Shown here: positions 1-8,992 of the stretch, one piece after another
Layout of the letters: each line of letters starts with the position of its first letter
Position numbering within the stretch: the first letter of the stretch is position 1
Assembly: GCA_030427985.1 (NCBI GenBank)
Contig: JAUIBH010000017.1
Span: 1-54,065, forward strand
Direction of reading: 5' to 3'
DNA: 54,065 bases
Source of the DNA: Bacteroidia bacterium
Lineage (GTDB): Bacteria; Bacteroidota; Bacteroidia; Flavobacteriales; Flavobacteriaceae
Position numbers and translations under genes: made by a program
The notes under the pieces: generated by a model
Told to the model about the DNA's origin: nothing
What the model saw: only the letters and a program-made list of their open reading frames with translations
The model's database searches: none

Positions 1-2422
1 TTTTATACTTGGAAATAGCATTAAAGGATTTTTCAATTCTTTTAATGCTATTTTTTTTTTGTACCAAAGATTGATTCCTCGGTATCTTAATTAGGATGTT
101 CTTTAGGTAATCCCTTCTTATGCGGGCCACGGGAGGATATTCAGGGCCTAAAATTTGGTTCCCCAGCACATTTCTAAGGGAACCGACCATCCATTGGGCC
201 GCTTCGTTCAATTTATTGAAATCCCTGTCTTTCAAAGTGACTTTAATGATGCGTACCACAGGAGGATATTTAAACTGCTCCCGCTCATACACCTGCTCTG
301 CGAACATTTTACTGTAATTGTTGGTAGTCACCTGCTGCAATATTTGATGGTAGGGGTTGTAGGTCTGAATCAGCACCTTACCCCGTTTTTGGGTACGTCC
401 TGCCCGACCAGCCACTTGGGTCAACATTTGAAAACTGCGTTCATGGGCTCGGTAATCCGGAAAGTTCAACATTGAATCTGCATTCATGATTCCTACCAAA
501 CTTACATTTCTAAAATCCAGCCCTTTTGTGACCATCTGTGTGCCTACCAAAATGTCCATCTCTTGGTTTTCAAAGGCTGAGATAATTTTTTCATAGGCGT
601 ATTTTCCACGGGTGGTATCCAAATCCATCCGACCCACAACTATTTCAGGAAAAAGTTGGTTGAGTTCCTCCTGAATTTGTTCCGTTCCAAAGCCTTTATT
701 GTCCAAAGTAGCACTTCCACAAGCTAAGCAGGCTTGCTGTAAGGCCATGTGATAGCCACAGTAATGGCATCGCAATTGGTTTCTATGTTGATGGAAGGTA
801 AGACTCACATCGCAATTGGGACACTGGGCCACATGGCCGCAGGTGGTACATTCCACCACTGGGGCAAATCCCCTTCGATTCTGAAAAAGAATCACCTGCT
901 CCCCCTCTTCCAAAGCCTCTTCAATCGCTTTGAGCAAGGTTTCGGAAAAATGACCTTTCATTCGCTTTTTTCGGGTAGCTTCTTTGATATCCACCAAATT
1001 GATGTCCGGCATCAACACATCTCCATAGCGATACTGGATGGAGGCATACCCATATTTCCCTTTTTTGGCATTGTCCATGCTTTCTATGCTGGGAGTGGCC
1101 GAACCTAAAATTACATCGGCCTTGTGCAGGGAAGCCAAAACAATGGCTGCATCACGTGCGTGGTACCGTGGCGCTGGGTCAAATTGTTTGAAGGAGCTCT
1201 CATGTTCCTCATCCACCACTACCAAACCCAAATTGGAAAACGGCAAGAACAGCGAAGAACGGGCACCAATGACAATTTGCGCTTTCTCGGCCTGGGCCAA
1301 CACATTGTTCCAGACCTCCACTCGTTCATGAATACTGTATTTGGAATGGTACACCGACACTTTATGCCCAAAATAATGCCGTAGCCGATTGATCAATTGG
1401 GAAGTCAGGGCGATTTCGGGCAATAGATAAAGAGACTGCTTACCCTCCTCCAAGCACTGCTGAATGAGTTTTACATACACCTCGGTTTTCCCAGATGACG
1501 TTACACCATGAAGCAAAACGGGTTTATTTTGTCCAAATCCAGTTTTGATATCCTCCAAAGCCTTGGCTTGATGTTCGTTGAGGCTAACATTTTCAGATGC
1601 TGATGATTCCTCTTTATAATCCACCCTATCTTTTCGGATATGATATTCTTCCAAAATATTTTTATCAATCAGCGCCTTAATGACTGCTCTGGAACCGCCA
1701 CTTTCCTTTTCAAGCTCTTCAATGGGAATAGGCTTATTATTTTTAGCCCTAATCTGAAAAAGTGATAACACCACCTGACTCTGTTTGGGGGCTCTGGAAA
1801 GTTCGTTGAGCAGTTCTTCCAATTGGGTTTCATCGTCATACACATCAGAAAGCTTTACATACCGCACCAATTTGGGTTTGTACTGCTCGTACAACTCCTC
1901 TTTTTGGTTCACCACCCCTTTTTGCACCAATCGGTTGACCAATGCCAATACATGCTTTTTATCTACAATATCACTGATTTCTCCAATTTTGAGGGCAGTT
2001 TGATGTTGCAAAGCTTCATAAACCAAAAACTCATCGTCCTTGAGTTCCATTTCATCAATGTCTGCTTCCTTATTGGGCAAGACCAAGGTTTCGCTTTCCA
2101 GTAGAAAGGCGCTGGGCAGAGCACTCCGGATAACTTCTCCCAAAGTGCACATATAATAGTGGGCAATCCACTCCCAGTGTTTCAACTGAATGGAATTCAC
2201 CAGGGGTGTTTCATCCAAAATCTGGTAGATTTCTTTAGCCTCATAGGCAGTTGGAGCGTTACTGTGGACTTGATATACCAAAGCGGTGTAAATCTTGGAT
2301 TTGCCAAAGGGAACCGCCACCCGCATTCCAGGCTGTAAAAAATCCGCTTCTTGTGGGGTAATGCTGTACGTAAAAAGGCGTTCCAACGGAATGGGCAATA
2401 CAACGTCCAGAAAATAATCCAT
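1..2422 (-). CDS. priA: Primosomal replication restart helicase PriA (3' end cut by window edge)
   Basis: PriA is the DNA helicase that reloads the replisome at stalled forks. About 807 codons are visible from an ATG at 2422 and the frame is still open at base 2, so only roughly ten C-terminal residues seem to be missing. In one frame I see Walker A (GVTSSGKTEV, near 1486), the DEEH box (near 1213), four CxxC pairs that bind two zinc ions in PriA (roughly 730-860), and the helicase motif VAGRAGR (near 400). I checked the frame at the start, both nucleotide-binding motifs and the AGRAGR motif and found no frameshift. It is the last gene of a leftward operon, starting 8 bases after the DUF2147 stop, so translational coupling is likely. 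Confidence 0.95.
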   Translation of the reverse strand, partial: MDYFLDVVLPIPLERLFTYSITPQEADFLQPGMRVAVPFGKSKIYTALVYQVHSNAPTAYEAKEIYQILDETPLVNSIQLKHWEWIAHYYMCTLGEVIRSALPSAFLLESETLVLPNKEADIDEMELKDDEFLVYEALQHQTALKIGEISDIVDKKHVLALVNRLVQKGVVNQKEELYEQYKPKLVRYVKLSDVYDDETQLEELLNELSRAPKQSQVVLSLFQIRAKNNKPIPIEELEKESGGSRAVIKALIDKNILEEYHIRKDRVDYKEESSASENVSLNEHQAKALEDIKTGFGQNKPVLLHGVTSSGKTEVYVKLIQQCLEEGKQSLYLLPEIALTSQLINRLRHYFGHKVSVYHSKYSIHERVEVWNNVLAQAEKAQIVIGARSSLFLPFSNLGLVVVDEEHESSFKQFDPAPRYHARDAAIVLASLHKADVILGSATPSIESMDNAKKGKYGYASIQYRYGDVLMPDINLVDIKEATRKKRMKGHFSETLLKAIEEALEEGEQVILFQNRRGFAPVVECTTCGHVAQCPNCDVSLTFHQHRNQLRCHYCGYHMALQQACLACGSATLDNKGFGTEQIQEELNQLFPEIVVGRMDLDTTRGKYAYEKIISAFENQEMDILVGTQMVTKGLDFRNVSLVGIMNADSMLNFPDYRAHERSFQMLTQVAGRAGRTQKRGKVLIQTYNPYHQILQQVTTNNYSKMFAEQVYEREQFKYPPVVRIIKVTLKDRDFNKLNEAAQWMVGSLRNVLGNQILGPEYPPVARIRRDYLKNILIKIPRNQSLVQKKNSIKRIEKSFNAISKYK

Positions 2423-2430
2423 ATTTATTC

Positions 2431-2874
2431 CTACTTAACTCGGTGCCAAGTTTGCGTTCTGTACAAAAAAACTAAATAGCCTCTTACCTTCAACCGATTG
2501 TCATTTTCAGGATCCAACCACAACTTTCCCCTAAATTTTATGCCATTTTCTGGATCCAACATCTCGTTGCCCTTATATTCATCTTTGTGATTTTTTTTAA
2601 GGTCTTTAAAAATTTGCAAGCCCAATATCGGTTTGTCTTTGAATTCGTCATCACACTTTGAACAAATTGCATCTTCTTTTCCCTTCTCCAGAATCTCTAT
2701 GATTTTCCCCTGTAACAACCCATTTTCCTTGTAGATATGGACAATGGCTTTTTCTATGCCGTTTCTGTCATCCACGGTTTTCCATTTTCCTACTACAGTT
2801 TGGCCACATACCGCCTGAACATACAGGAATGCCATGAACAGAAACCACTTATTGAACATCTTGCCGTTTTTCAT
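2431..2874 (-). CDS. DUF2147 family secreted protein
   Basis: This 147-residue protein has an N-terminal signal peptide (hydrophobic stretch about 7-22, probable cleavage after CGQ). The mature part shows the DUF2147 pattern: GKWKTVDD near the start, an IYKENG strand, a CSKCDDEFKDKPILG segment, and a C-terminal RGYLVFLYRTQTW strand. DUF2147 proteins are small secreted or periplasmic beta-rich proteins of unknown function. The start at 2874 overlaps the upstream YihY-family gene by 26 bases; a second ATG at 2859 (MFNKWF) would cut the overlap to 11 and still leave a signal peptide, so either start is possible. It lies between the membrane gene and priA in one operon. Confidence 0.85.
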   Translation of the reverse strand: MKNGKMFNKWFLFMAFLYVQAVCGQTVVGKWKTVDDRNGIEKAIVHIYKENGLLQGKIIEILEKGKEDAICSKCDDEFKDKPILGLQIFKDLKKNHKDEYKGNEMLDPENGIKFRGKLWLDPENDNRLKVRGYLVFLYRTQTWHRVK

Positions 2875-3829
2875 GCTGTTTTTTTAAAGAATTAAGGGTT
2901 GCATTCAATTCAAATCCCAATAAAAGGATGTTGGAATTTAACCAAATAAAAACCATTAAAATCAACAATCCTCCCAAGGCCCCGTACAGTTCATTATATC
3001 TGGCAAATTTTTCCACATAGATTCCAAAGAGGTATGAGGTCAGTAAGAACAATAAGGTTGTCATTAAAGCTCCAATGGAAAAAAAGCGTGCTTTTCTACC
3101 TTCTGCAGTACCAAAATAATACAGGATTGAAGTGGTAAGGTAAGATAGGGAAATGAAAAATAATATTTTGGCTACCTGTATACCAAGCGTATCGCCTTTT
3201 TCAATATCGTATCCAAAGGTTTTCCCTAGGTATTCGCTGGTATATTCCACAATATAAAATTCAAAGTACACAAAGGCCACCGCACCAACGATCAAGAGTA
3301 TGGAGAGAATCAGACCCACCATTAATGCGTAAGCATATTGACGAAAGAAATTCCGGGTGAGTTCTACATGGTATGAGTTTTCAAACCCTCCAAAAATGGC
3401 ATTTACCCCATTGGCCACCAAAAAAATGGAAACCAAGAATGCGGATGATAGCAGCCCTCCTTGTTTTTGATCCTTGATCTGTTGATAAATATCCCCGAAG
3501 TAATCCCCTGTGGCAGTGGGCAAAAACGATTCTAAAAATGCCAAGAACTGGGCATCAAAATTTTCATTTCCCACGCGTACATACGGAATTATAAACGGAA
3601 TCATGGTCACCAAAAAAATAAGCAGCGGGAACAGCGCCATGAACAAACTGAATGCAATGGAACTGGCCCGGGTGGAAAGGGCGCCTCTTACAATGCCCAG
3701 CAGATACATTTCCATCAAGTCATAGAAAGAAAGTCCCTCAAAAGCTTTGAGTTTTATTTTTTTAAACAATCCCACCACCCAATTGACGACTGGAATTTTT
3801 TCTAATTGTTCTTCTATAACTTTGGACAT
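2849..3829 (-). CDS. yihY: YihY/BrkB family inner-membrane protein
   Basis: The 326-residue protein has about six hydrophobic helices. Family features are a short cytoplasmic N-terminus followed by a conserved first helix region (STRASSIAFSLFMALFPLLIF), a GGLLSSAFLV...ANGVNAIFGG segment, and a last helix (GALGGLLILMVFIWLNSNILLLG). YihY/BrkB proteins were once called ribonuclease BN in error; they are uncharacterised membrane proteins, possibly transporters. Its ATG shares one base with the stop of nadC (TAATG), so the two are translationally coupled. The C-terminal tail is short and charged. Confidence 0.9.
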   Translation of the reverse strand: MSKVIEEQLEKIPVVNWVVGLFKKIKLKAFEGLSFYDLMEMYLLGIVRGALSTRASSIAFSLFMALFPLLIFLVTMIPFIIPYVRVGNENFDAQFLAFLESFLPTATGDYFGDIYQQIKDQKQGGLLSSAFLVSIFLVANGVNAIFGGFENSYHVELTRNFFRQYAYALMVGLILSILLIVGAVAFVYFEFYIVEYTSEYLGKTFGYDIEKGDTLGIQVAKILFFISLSYLTTSILYYFGTAEGRKARFFSIGALMTTLLFLLTSYLFGIYVEKFARYNELYGALGGLLILMVFIWLNSNILLLGFELNATLNSLKKQHEKRQDVQ

Positions 3830-4692
3830 TACACGGCTTTTAAACTTAGGTCCATATTATGTACGGAATGCGTTAAAGCCCCAGAGGAAATATAATCCAC
3901 ACCGCACTCGGCATATTTTCGGATAGTGTCTTCATTGATTCCCCCGGAAGATTCTGTAAGACATTGATCTCCAATCGTCTTAACCGCTTTTCTAGTATCT
4001 TCATAATTGAAATTATCCAGTAGAATCCTATACACCCCTTGGGATTGAAGAATTTCCTGAACTTCATCCAAATTCCGTGCTTCAACGATTATTTTCAAAT
4101 CCTTTTTCATATCCCTAAGATATTGCTGAGTCTTTTGAATTGCCTTGGTGATGCCCCCAGCAAAATCAATGTGGTTATCCTTGAGCATGATCATATCGTA
4201 CAATGCAAATCGGTGGTTCTCTCCTCCTCCAATGGTAACAGCCCATTTTTCCAATGCCCTTATCCCTGGGGTGGTCTTTCTAGTGTCTAATATTTTGGTG
4301 CCCGTGCCTTCTAAAAGGTCCACATACTGCTTTGTCTTTGTAGCAATGGCACTCATCCGCTGCATGGCATTGAGTACCAATCGTTCGGCTTTTAAAATGC
4401 TTTGCGAACTTCCCTCTACATAAAAAACAATATCTCCATATTTTACCGGACTACCATCGGTTATCAACACCTCAACTTGTAGTTTTGGGTCGACTTTGTT
4501 GAACACCTGCCTAGCAAATTCCACACCGGCAATGATGCCTTCATCCTTGACCAATAATTTTGCCTTTCCAGTCGCCGTGTCAGGAATACAAGCCAATGAG
4601 CTGTGGTCACCATCGCCCACATCCTCTCTGATGGCATTGGTAATGATTAAATCAAGTTCGTTTTGAAATTGTTCTTCGGATATCATCCTCAT
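3829..4692 (-). CDS. nadC: Nicotinate-nucleotide pyrophosphorylase (carboxylating)
   Basis: NadC converts quinolinate and phosphoribosyl pyrophosphate to nicotinate mononucleotide, CO2 and pyrophosphate in NAD synthesis. The 287-residue length is normal. Family motifs are DTRKTTPG (136-143), GGGENHR (155-161) and MLKDNHI (168-174), plus the C-terminal SGGINEDTIR and DYISSGALTHS segments of the barrel. The start is ambiguous between 4692 (MRM) and 4686 (MISEEQ). It opens the leftward nadC-yihY-DUF2147-priA operon, with the promoter expected in the repeat-rich spacer upstream. No other NAD synthesis gene is in the window. Confidence 0.96.
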   Translation of the reverse strand: MRMISEEQFQNELDLIITNAIREDVGDGDHSSLACIPDTATGKAKLLVKDEGIIAGVEFARQVFNKVDPKLQVEVLITDGSPVKYGDIVFYVEGSSQSILKAERLVLNAMQRMSAIATKTKQYVDLLEGTGTKILDTRKTTPGIRALEKWAVTIGGGENHRFALYDMIMLKDNHIDFAGGITKAIQKTQQYLRDMKKDLKIIVEARNLDEVQEILQSQGVYRILLDNFNYEDTRKAVKTIGDQCLTESSGGINEDTIRKYAECGVDYISSGALTHSVHNMDLSLKAV

Positions 4693-5033
4693 GGGGTTTT
4701 AACGAAAATAGTAAAAACAATACTGTTGTTCGGCAATTTAACTGCTGAGTTATTGAGGTGTTTGTTTATGAGGTGTAGTGTTCAAAGCTAACTGGTTCAA
4801 TGTCAAGTTTCAAGTTCAAGTTCAGGTTTCAAGTACATTAGAGGAGATAGGTATATTTACTGCCAGTAGAAGGGTGGAGTTTCGGTTAACTACTATTTGA
4901 TGCTAATACAAAAGATTAAATATTTTTCAACCGTTCCATTACTTTGCTTCTTGTTTTTGAACTTGAATCTGAACTTGAGTTTATCAACTTACTTCCGTCT
5001 TCCCTTTTTCATTTTAATAATCTATTTTTGGGC
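4693..5033. other. Divergent intergenic spacer nadC/rlmH with inverted repeats
   Basis: This 341-base spacer holds no credible gene. Its notable content is two blocks of AAGTTCAAG-type sequence: one around 4804-4836 reading CAAGTTCAAGTTCAGG and one around 4957-4980 reading TTGAACTTGAATCTGAAC. They are largely reverse complements (the 10-mer CTGAACTTGA matches exactly), so the ~120 bases between them are flanked by an imperfect inverted repeat. Promoters for nadC and rlmH must lie here, but I could not place them with confidence. Confidence 0.6.
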
Positions 5034-5507
5034 ATGCAGATTACTTTGATTGCCATTGGAAAAACGGATAATGTTGATCTAGAACAACTTATATCGATTT
5101 ATGAAAAGCGGTTACAGCATTACATAAAGTTCCAATTCCAAATCATTCCCGACCTAAAAAACAGCAAAAATCTTTCTGAGGCCCAGCAAAAGGAAAAGGA
5201 AGGTGAATTGATATTGGGCCAACTCCAACCTTCGGATGCCCTAATCCTTCTTGATGAACGAGGAAAACAGTATGCATCGGTTGAATTCTCACAATTCCTG
5301 CAAAAAAAGATGAACAGTGGAATCAAGAACTTGGTTTTGGCCATTGGCGGACCTTATGGATTCAGCGATGCAGTTTATACCAAAGCCAATGCAAAAATCA
5401 GTCTATCCAAAATGACCTTTTCCCATCAAATGGTGCGCTTGTTCTTGGTGGAACAGCTTTATCGTGGATTCACCATTCTACGGAACGAGCCGTACCATCA
5501 TCAATAA
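5034..5507 (+). CDS. rlmH: 23S rRNA (pseudouridine1915-N3)-methyltransferase RlmH
   Basis: RlmH methylates N3 of pseudouridine 1915 in helix 69 of 23S rRNA. From the ATG at 5034 the protein is 157 residues, close to the family norm of about 155; an upstream in-frame TTG at 4944 would add 30 non-conserved residues and is rejected. The N-terminus MQITLIAIGK, the SAM-binding knot segment LAIGGPYGFSDAVY, and the C-terminal ...FLVEQLYRGFTILRNEPYHH are diagnostic. It stands alone on the plus strand between repeat-bearing spacers, divergent from nadC. Confidence 0.96.
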   Translation: MQITLIAIGKTDNVDLEQLISIYEKRLQHYIKFQFQIIPDLKNSKNLSEAQQKEKEGELILGQLQPSDALILLDERGKQYASVEFSQFLQKKMNSGIKNLVLAIGGPYGFSDAVYTKANAKISLSKMTFSHQMVRLFLVEQLYRGFTILRNEPYHHQ

Positions 5508-5511
5508 TTAA

Positions 5512-5711
5512 AAGTTCAAGAATCAAGTTCAAACTCAAGACCGCTTCGCTTAAAGATGTAAGAACAAAGACTGGTCGTGGTTCTTGATTCATGAGTCTTG
5601 GTTCTTGTTTAGCTTGGGGCTATTCTACTGAAAATAAATCCCAATTGACAAAAAGACCGCTGCGCTTAAAGACGCGAGAATAGAGACTGATTGAACTTGA
5701 TTCTTGAACTT
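5512..5711. repeat. Inverted-repeat-bounded element with internal direct duplication
   Basis: Bases 5512-5532 and 5691-5711 are a perfect 21-base inverted repeat with core GTTCAAGAATCAAGTTCAA. Inside is a directly repeated 36-base unit at 5538-5573 and 5654-5689, both beginning AGACCGCT and ending AGACTG, identical at 30 of 36 positions, with five of the six differences being transitions. A second related pair (GTCTTGGTTCTT near 5594 and CTCTTGGTTCTT near 5715) extends the duplication to a unit of about 115-120 bases. A near-copy of the 19-base core recurs at 7814-7832. No ORF is present. Confidence 0.8.
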
Positions 5712-5745
5712 GACTCTTGGTTCTTATGTCTTAAATCTACTGGAA

Positions 5746-7638
5746 CTAGTAAAGTACCCTAAATTTAATCGTATTCTCAATTTTCTTTAGCGCCTTGATC
5801 ACATCTTTATCGTATTCCTTGTCCAAATCGGTGATTACATAGCCCACGTCTGGGTCCGTTGACAGGTACTGCCCGGAAATATTCAAGCCATATTTGGCGA
5901 GAACCTCATTGATCTTGGCCATAATTCCTGGAACATTTTTGTGGATGTGCAAGAATCGGTGTGCCTTGTTCTGTTTGGGCAATCTGATATTCGGGAAATT
6001 CACAGCATCCACCGTATTTCCAGAATTGATGTAATCCATAATCTTATTGGGGACAAAATCGGCGATGTCTCGTTGTGCCTCCTCTGTACTTCCACCAATA
6101 TGTGGAGTAAGAATTACATTGGACAAGCCTTGTAACGGAGTTGAAAATTCGCCATTGCTCCGTGGTTCTGATGGATACACATCAATAGCGGCCCCACCTA
6201 GTTTTCCACTTTTTAGGGCTGCTGCCAAAGCTTCAATATCCACCACAAAACCTCTTGAAAGATTGATGAGTTTGGCACCATCCTTCATTTGGTTGATTTC
6301 ACGTTCGCCAATAAAGTTTTTGTTGGCCTTATTATCATCAATATGCAACGTAACAACATCCGAAATAGACAAAAGGTCTTCCAGAGTGCTGCATTTAACC
6401 GCATTACCCAATGCCAATTGGTCTGCGACATCATAATAATAGACCCGCATCCCCATGGCTTCGGCCAGAACGGACATTTGCTTACCAATGTTACCATAAC
6501 CTACAATACCAAGGTTTTTACCACGTACTTCCTGTGATCCTATGGCTGTTTTGTTCCATTCGCCATTGTGAATCTCAGTACTGCGCGGAAAAATACTACG
6601 CATAAGCATGATGGTCTGCCCTATGGCCAATTCCACCACGGAACGCGTATTGCTATAGGGGGCATTGAAAACAACCACGCCTTTCTTTTTACTATAATCC
6701 AAATCGATTTGCGTAGTTCCGATGCAAAATGCACCAACTACCAATAATTTGTCGGCTGCTTCCAATACTTTTTGGGTGACTTGGGTCTTGGAACGAATGC
6801 CCAAAACATGCACGCCCTTAATGCGCTCAATAAGCTCTTCTTCGGGCAGACTGTGCTTTACAAGTTCAACAGAAAAGCCTTCTTCAGATAGATTATCAAA
6901 AGCGGCTGGGTGTACATTCTCCAGTAAAAGGATTTTGATCCTGTTTTTAGGGTAGGATAGGTTTCTTGGTAAATCGTTCACAAATAAAAATTCATCTAGG
7001 TTAGGTGCAACGTGGTCGGCATTGTTCGTGGCTTTTTCACGGTGCACATTTTCAGTGTAAGCAAAAAACTTATGGGCAATTCCGGCTTCGCGCATGACAT
7101 AATCACTGTAGCCATCACCAATAACCTGAACCTCACCGTCCAAGTCAAGTCGTTTTAAGCACTCTATTTTTCCATTGTGGGAAGCCAACACATTGGTCTC
7201 ATCGAATCCGGTGATGTTCCCTTCTTCATCAAAAGTAAAGGTATTGGCATAAACGCGATCAGAAGGAATATTGTACTCCGCAACGATAGGATCAATAAAT
7301 TCCTTGAAACCACAGGATATGACATAAATATCTTCGGCAAATTCATGGAAAAAATCTTTGTTTGATGCAATGGACTTGGATATTTTTTGACGGAGTTCCA
7401 CCACCAAATTTTCCAAATCACTTTTATTGGCATTCAACAATCGGATTCTTCTTTCGAGAGATTCTGTGAATGAAATATCGCCATCTATCCCTAAATTGGT
7501 AATGTGCTGAATTTCAGCAACAATCTCCTCTCGTTTGGGGTTGCCTTGAAGGGTCATCTCGGCCAACACATCCAGTGCCTCTACTCGAGTAAGGGTACTG
7601 TCAAAATCAAAAACATATTTACGCCCCGTTTCCACCAT
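5746..7638 (-). CDS. serA: Fused phosphoserine phosphatase-like / D-3-phosphoglycerate dehydrogenase
   Basis: This 630-residue protein joins two serine-pathway activities. Residues 1-215 are a HAD phosphatase of the SerB type: DFDST with D11 and D13, S108 in VISCG, K157, and GDGYSD with D175 and D179. Residues 235-545 are a 2-hydroxyacid dehydrogenase: NAD-binding GYGNIG (380-385), catalytic R462 in NLSRG and H513 in TPHIGG. Residues 560-630 form an ACT domain, typical of serine feedback control. By family, the dehydrogenase makes 3-phosphohydroxypyruvate from 3-phosphoglycerate and the phosphatase releases serine from phosphoserine; the aminotransferase step is not encoded here. All catalytic residues I can place are intact, so both activities are plausible. 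It is a single-gene unit flanked by repeat-bearing spacers. Confidence 0.95.
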   Translation of the reverse strand: MVETGRKYVFDFDSTLTRVEALDVLAEMTLQGNPKREEIVAEIQHITNLGIDGDISFTESLERRIRLLNANKSDLENLVVELRQKISKSIASNKDFFHEFAEDIYVISCGFKEFIDPIVAEYNIPSDRVYANTFTFDEEGNITGFDETNVLASHNGKIECLKRLDLDGEVQVIGDGYSDYVMREAGIAHKFFAYTENVHREKATNNADHVAPNLDEFLFVNDLPRNLSYPKNRIKILLLENVHPAAFDNLSEEGFSVELVKHSLPEEELIERIKGVHVLGIRSKTQVTQKVLEAADKLLVVGAFCIGTTQIDLDYSKKKGVVVFNAPYSNTRSVVELAIGQTIMLMRSIFPRSTEIHNGEWNKTAIGSQEVRGKNLGIVGYGNIGKQMSVLAEAMGMRVYYYDVADQLALGNAVKCSTLEDLLSISDVVTLHIDDNKANKNFIGEREINQMKDGAKLINLSRGFVVDIEALAAALKSGKLGGAAIDVYPSEPRSNGEFSTPLQGLSNVILTPHIGGSTEEAQRDIADFVPNKIMDYINSGNTVDAVNFPNIRLPKQNKAHRFLHIHKNVPGIMAKINEVLAKYGLNISGQYLSTDPDVGYVITDLDKEYDKDVIKALKKIENTIKFRVLY

Positions 7639-7800
7639 GGATAGCTACAAAAAATTAAGGGGTAAAATTAAACATAAATTCCATCCTTCTAATCGGAACT
7701 TATCAAAAACCTTACACATTTGTGGATAAATCAAAAATCCATTACGATTTGTTTCAAATGGCACCCAAAAATTATCGTTTTGCAATGAGGTGATGCATAA

Positions 7801-7876
7801 AAGCCAAGTTCAAGTCCAAGAATCAAGTTCAAATAACTCACTTCAAACTTCGGACTTCCGGCTTCCGACTTCAAAC
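7801..7876. repeat. Low-complexity repeat spacer upstream of serA
   Basis: The segment contains CAAGTCCAAGAATCAAGTTC (7811-7830), matching 18 of 19 bases of the inverted-repeat core at 5514-5532. It is followed by a run of related ACTTC units (ACTTCGGACTTCCGGCTTCC, 7847-7866, then GACTTC). It lies between the serA start and the 3' end of the methyltransferase gene and encodes nothing. Confidence 0.7.
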
Positions 7877-7877
7877 A

Positions 7878-8330
7878 TTAGAACCATCTTCGGGTAAGCT
7901 TGCAATACATGCTATACTCCTTGCCAAACTTTTCCAAGAGTACTTTTTCTTCGGGTATAATCTGAAAATGGTTCATCCAATACACAAAACCCGCTGCCAA
8001 TAAAGTGTTGAAAGCATTTCCCAGCTTTAGACCAAAGGCCAACAACACAAGCAACATAGCCAAGTACATGGGATTTCTACTGTAGTTATAGAGTCCGGAG
8101 GTGACCAATTTGGATGCTTTTTGTGGACTTAAAGGGTCTACTGTAGTTTTTTTGAATGCAAATTGCGCCACAGATAAGACGGCTATCAATGTCCCAAGAC
8201 CGAGGAGTACCCAGGCCAATTCACCCCTGCCGAAGAACTCGAACTCTCCTACTGGTAAAAATTTGTCCAATAAATACATTAACCCTCCAAAAATCAACAT
8301 TATTACCGCTGGTGGCACTTTCATTTTCAT
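7878..8330 (-). CDS. Isoprenylcysteine/phospholipid methyltransferase-like membrane protein
   Basis: The 150-residue protein has about four hydrophobic helices (roughly 5-22, 34-57, 95-120 and the C-terminal re-entrant region). The second half carries the ICMT/PEMT SAM-binding signature: GLYNYSRNPMYLAM, then IPEEKVLLEKFGKEYSMYCKLTRRW. Members methylate small lipophilic or protein C-terminal substrates, but the bacterial small versions are mostly unassigned, so only the family is safe. It is a lone leftward gene whose start is 59 bases from that of divergent rdgB. Confidence 0.88.
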   Translation of the reverse strand: MKMKVPPAVIMLIFGGLMYLLDKFLPVGEFEFFGRGELAWVLLGLGTLIAVLSVAQFAFKKTTVDPLSPQKASKLVTSGLYNYSRNPMYLAMLLVLLAFGLKLGNAFNTLLAAGFVYWMNHFQIIPEEKVLLEKFGKEYSMYCKLTRRWF

Positions 8331-8356
8331 GGAAATCGCTTAAAGTCCGAAATTAC

Positions 8357-8364
8357 TACTTTTG
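8357..8364 (+). promoter_or_regulatory. Candidate -7 promoter element for rdgB
   Basis: TACTTTTG matches the Bacteroidota -7 consensus TAnnTTTG and lies 26 bases before the rdgB TTG start, implying a leader of about 20 bases. I see no clear -33 TTG at the expected distance, so the call rests on one half-site. Confidence 0.4.
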
Positions 8365-8389
8365 AAACTCAATTAGAACCCTTTTTTTC

Positions 8390-8971
8390 TTGAAACTAGT
8401 ATTTGCTACCCATAACGACCACAAGCTGAAGGAAGTGCAACAACTACTTCCCGACTACATTGAACTACTTTCCTTAAAAGACATTCAATGTTTTGATGAA
8501 ATCCCTGAAACTGGGGAAACGCTGGAAGAAAATGCCAAAATCAAGGCTAATTTCGTGACCCAAACCTATGGTTTGGATTGCTTTTCGGATGATACCGGAC
8601 TTTTGGTGGATGCGTTGAACGGAAGTCCCGGTGTTTATTCCGCCCGCTATGCCGGGGAACAAAAAAGTGCCCAAGACAATATGGTCAAACTTTTATCGGA
8701 ATTGAAAGGAGAAGAAAAACGAAGCGCTCATTTTAAAACGGTCATACATTTAAACCTTAAAGGACATAGCTATACGTTTGATGGTATTGTGGAAGGAACC
8801 ATCACCCAAGAAGAACAAGGTTCGGGCGGATTTGGCTATGATCCTATTTTTAAGCCAGATGGGTTTGACCAAACATTTGGGGAACTTCCTTCAGCAACCA
8901 AAAATGCCATCAGCCATCGCGGACGAGCCATTCAGAAATTGGCAAACTTTTTAAAAAACAAGACTTTATAG
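8390..8971 (+). CDS. rdgB: RdgB/HAM1 non-canonical purine NTP pyrophosphatase
   Basis: The enzyme hydrolyses ITP, dITP and XTP to monophosphates, keeping deaminated purines out of nucleic acids. The 193-residue length is normal. Conserved elements are the N-terminal [53 protein letters not shown], and the C-terminal [13 protein letters not shown]. The start must be the TTG at 8390: the conserved N-terminal strand begins immediately after it, an in-frame stop lies just upstream, and the next ATG would remove the active site. It sits between a divergent methyltransferase and the co-directional helicase gene. Confidence 0.96.
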   Translation: MKLVFATHNDHKLKEVQQLLPDYIELLSLKDIQCFDEIPETGETLEENAKIKANFVTQTYGLDCFSDDTGLLVDALNGSPGVYSARYAGEQKSAQDNMVKLLSELKGEEKRSAHFKTVIHLNLKGHSYTFDGIVEGTITQEEQGSGGFGYDPIFKPDGFDQTFGELPSATKNAISHRGRAIQKLANFLKNKTL

Positions 8972-8992
8972 CATCCACCCTATAAATTTAGC

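Noticed and set aside
749..2166. Plus- and minus-strand ORFs of 60-150 codons overlapping the left 2.4 kb
   Set aside because: All lie inside priA, whose frame and motifs are verified on the minus strand.
5508..5745. CRISPR array
   Set aside because: The repeats here are two degenerate copies and an inverted pair, without regular spacers, and no cas genes occur in the window.
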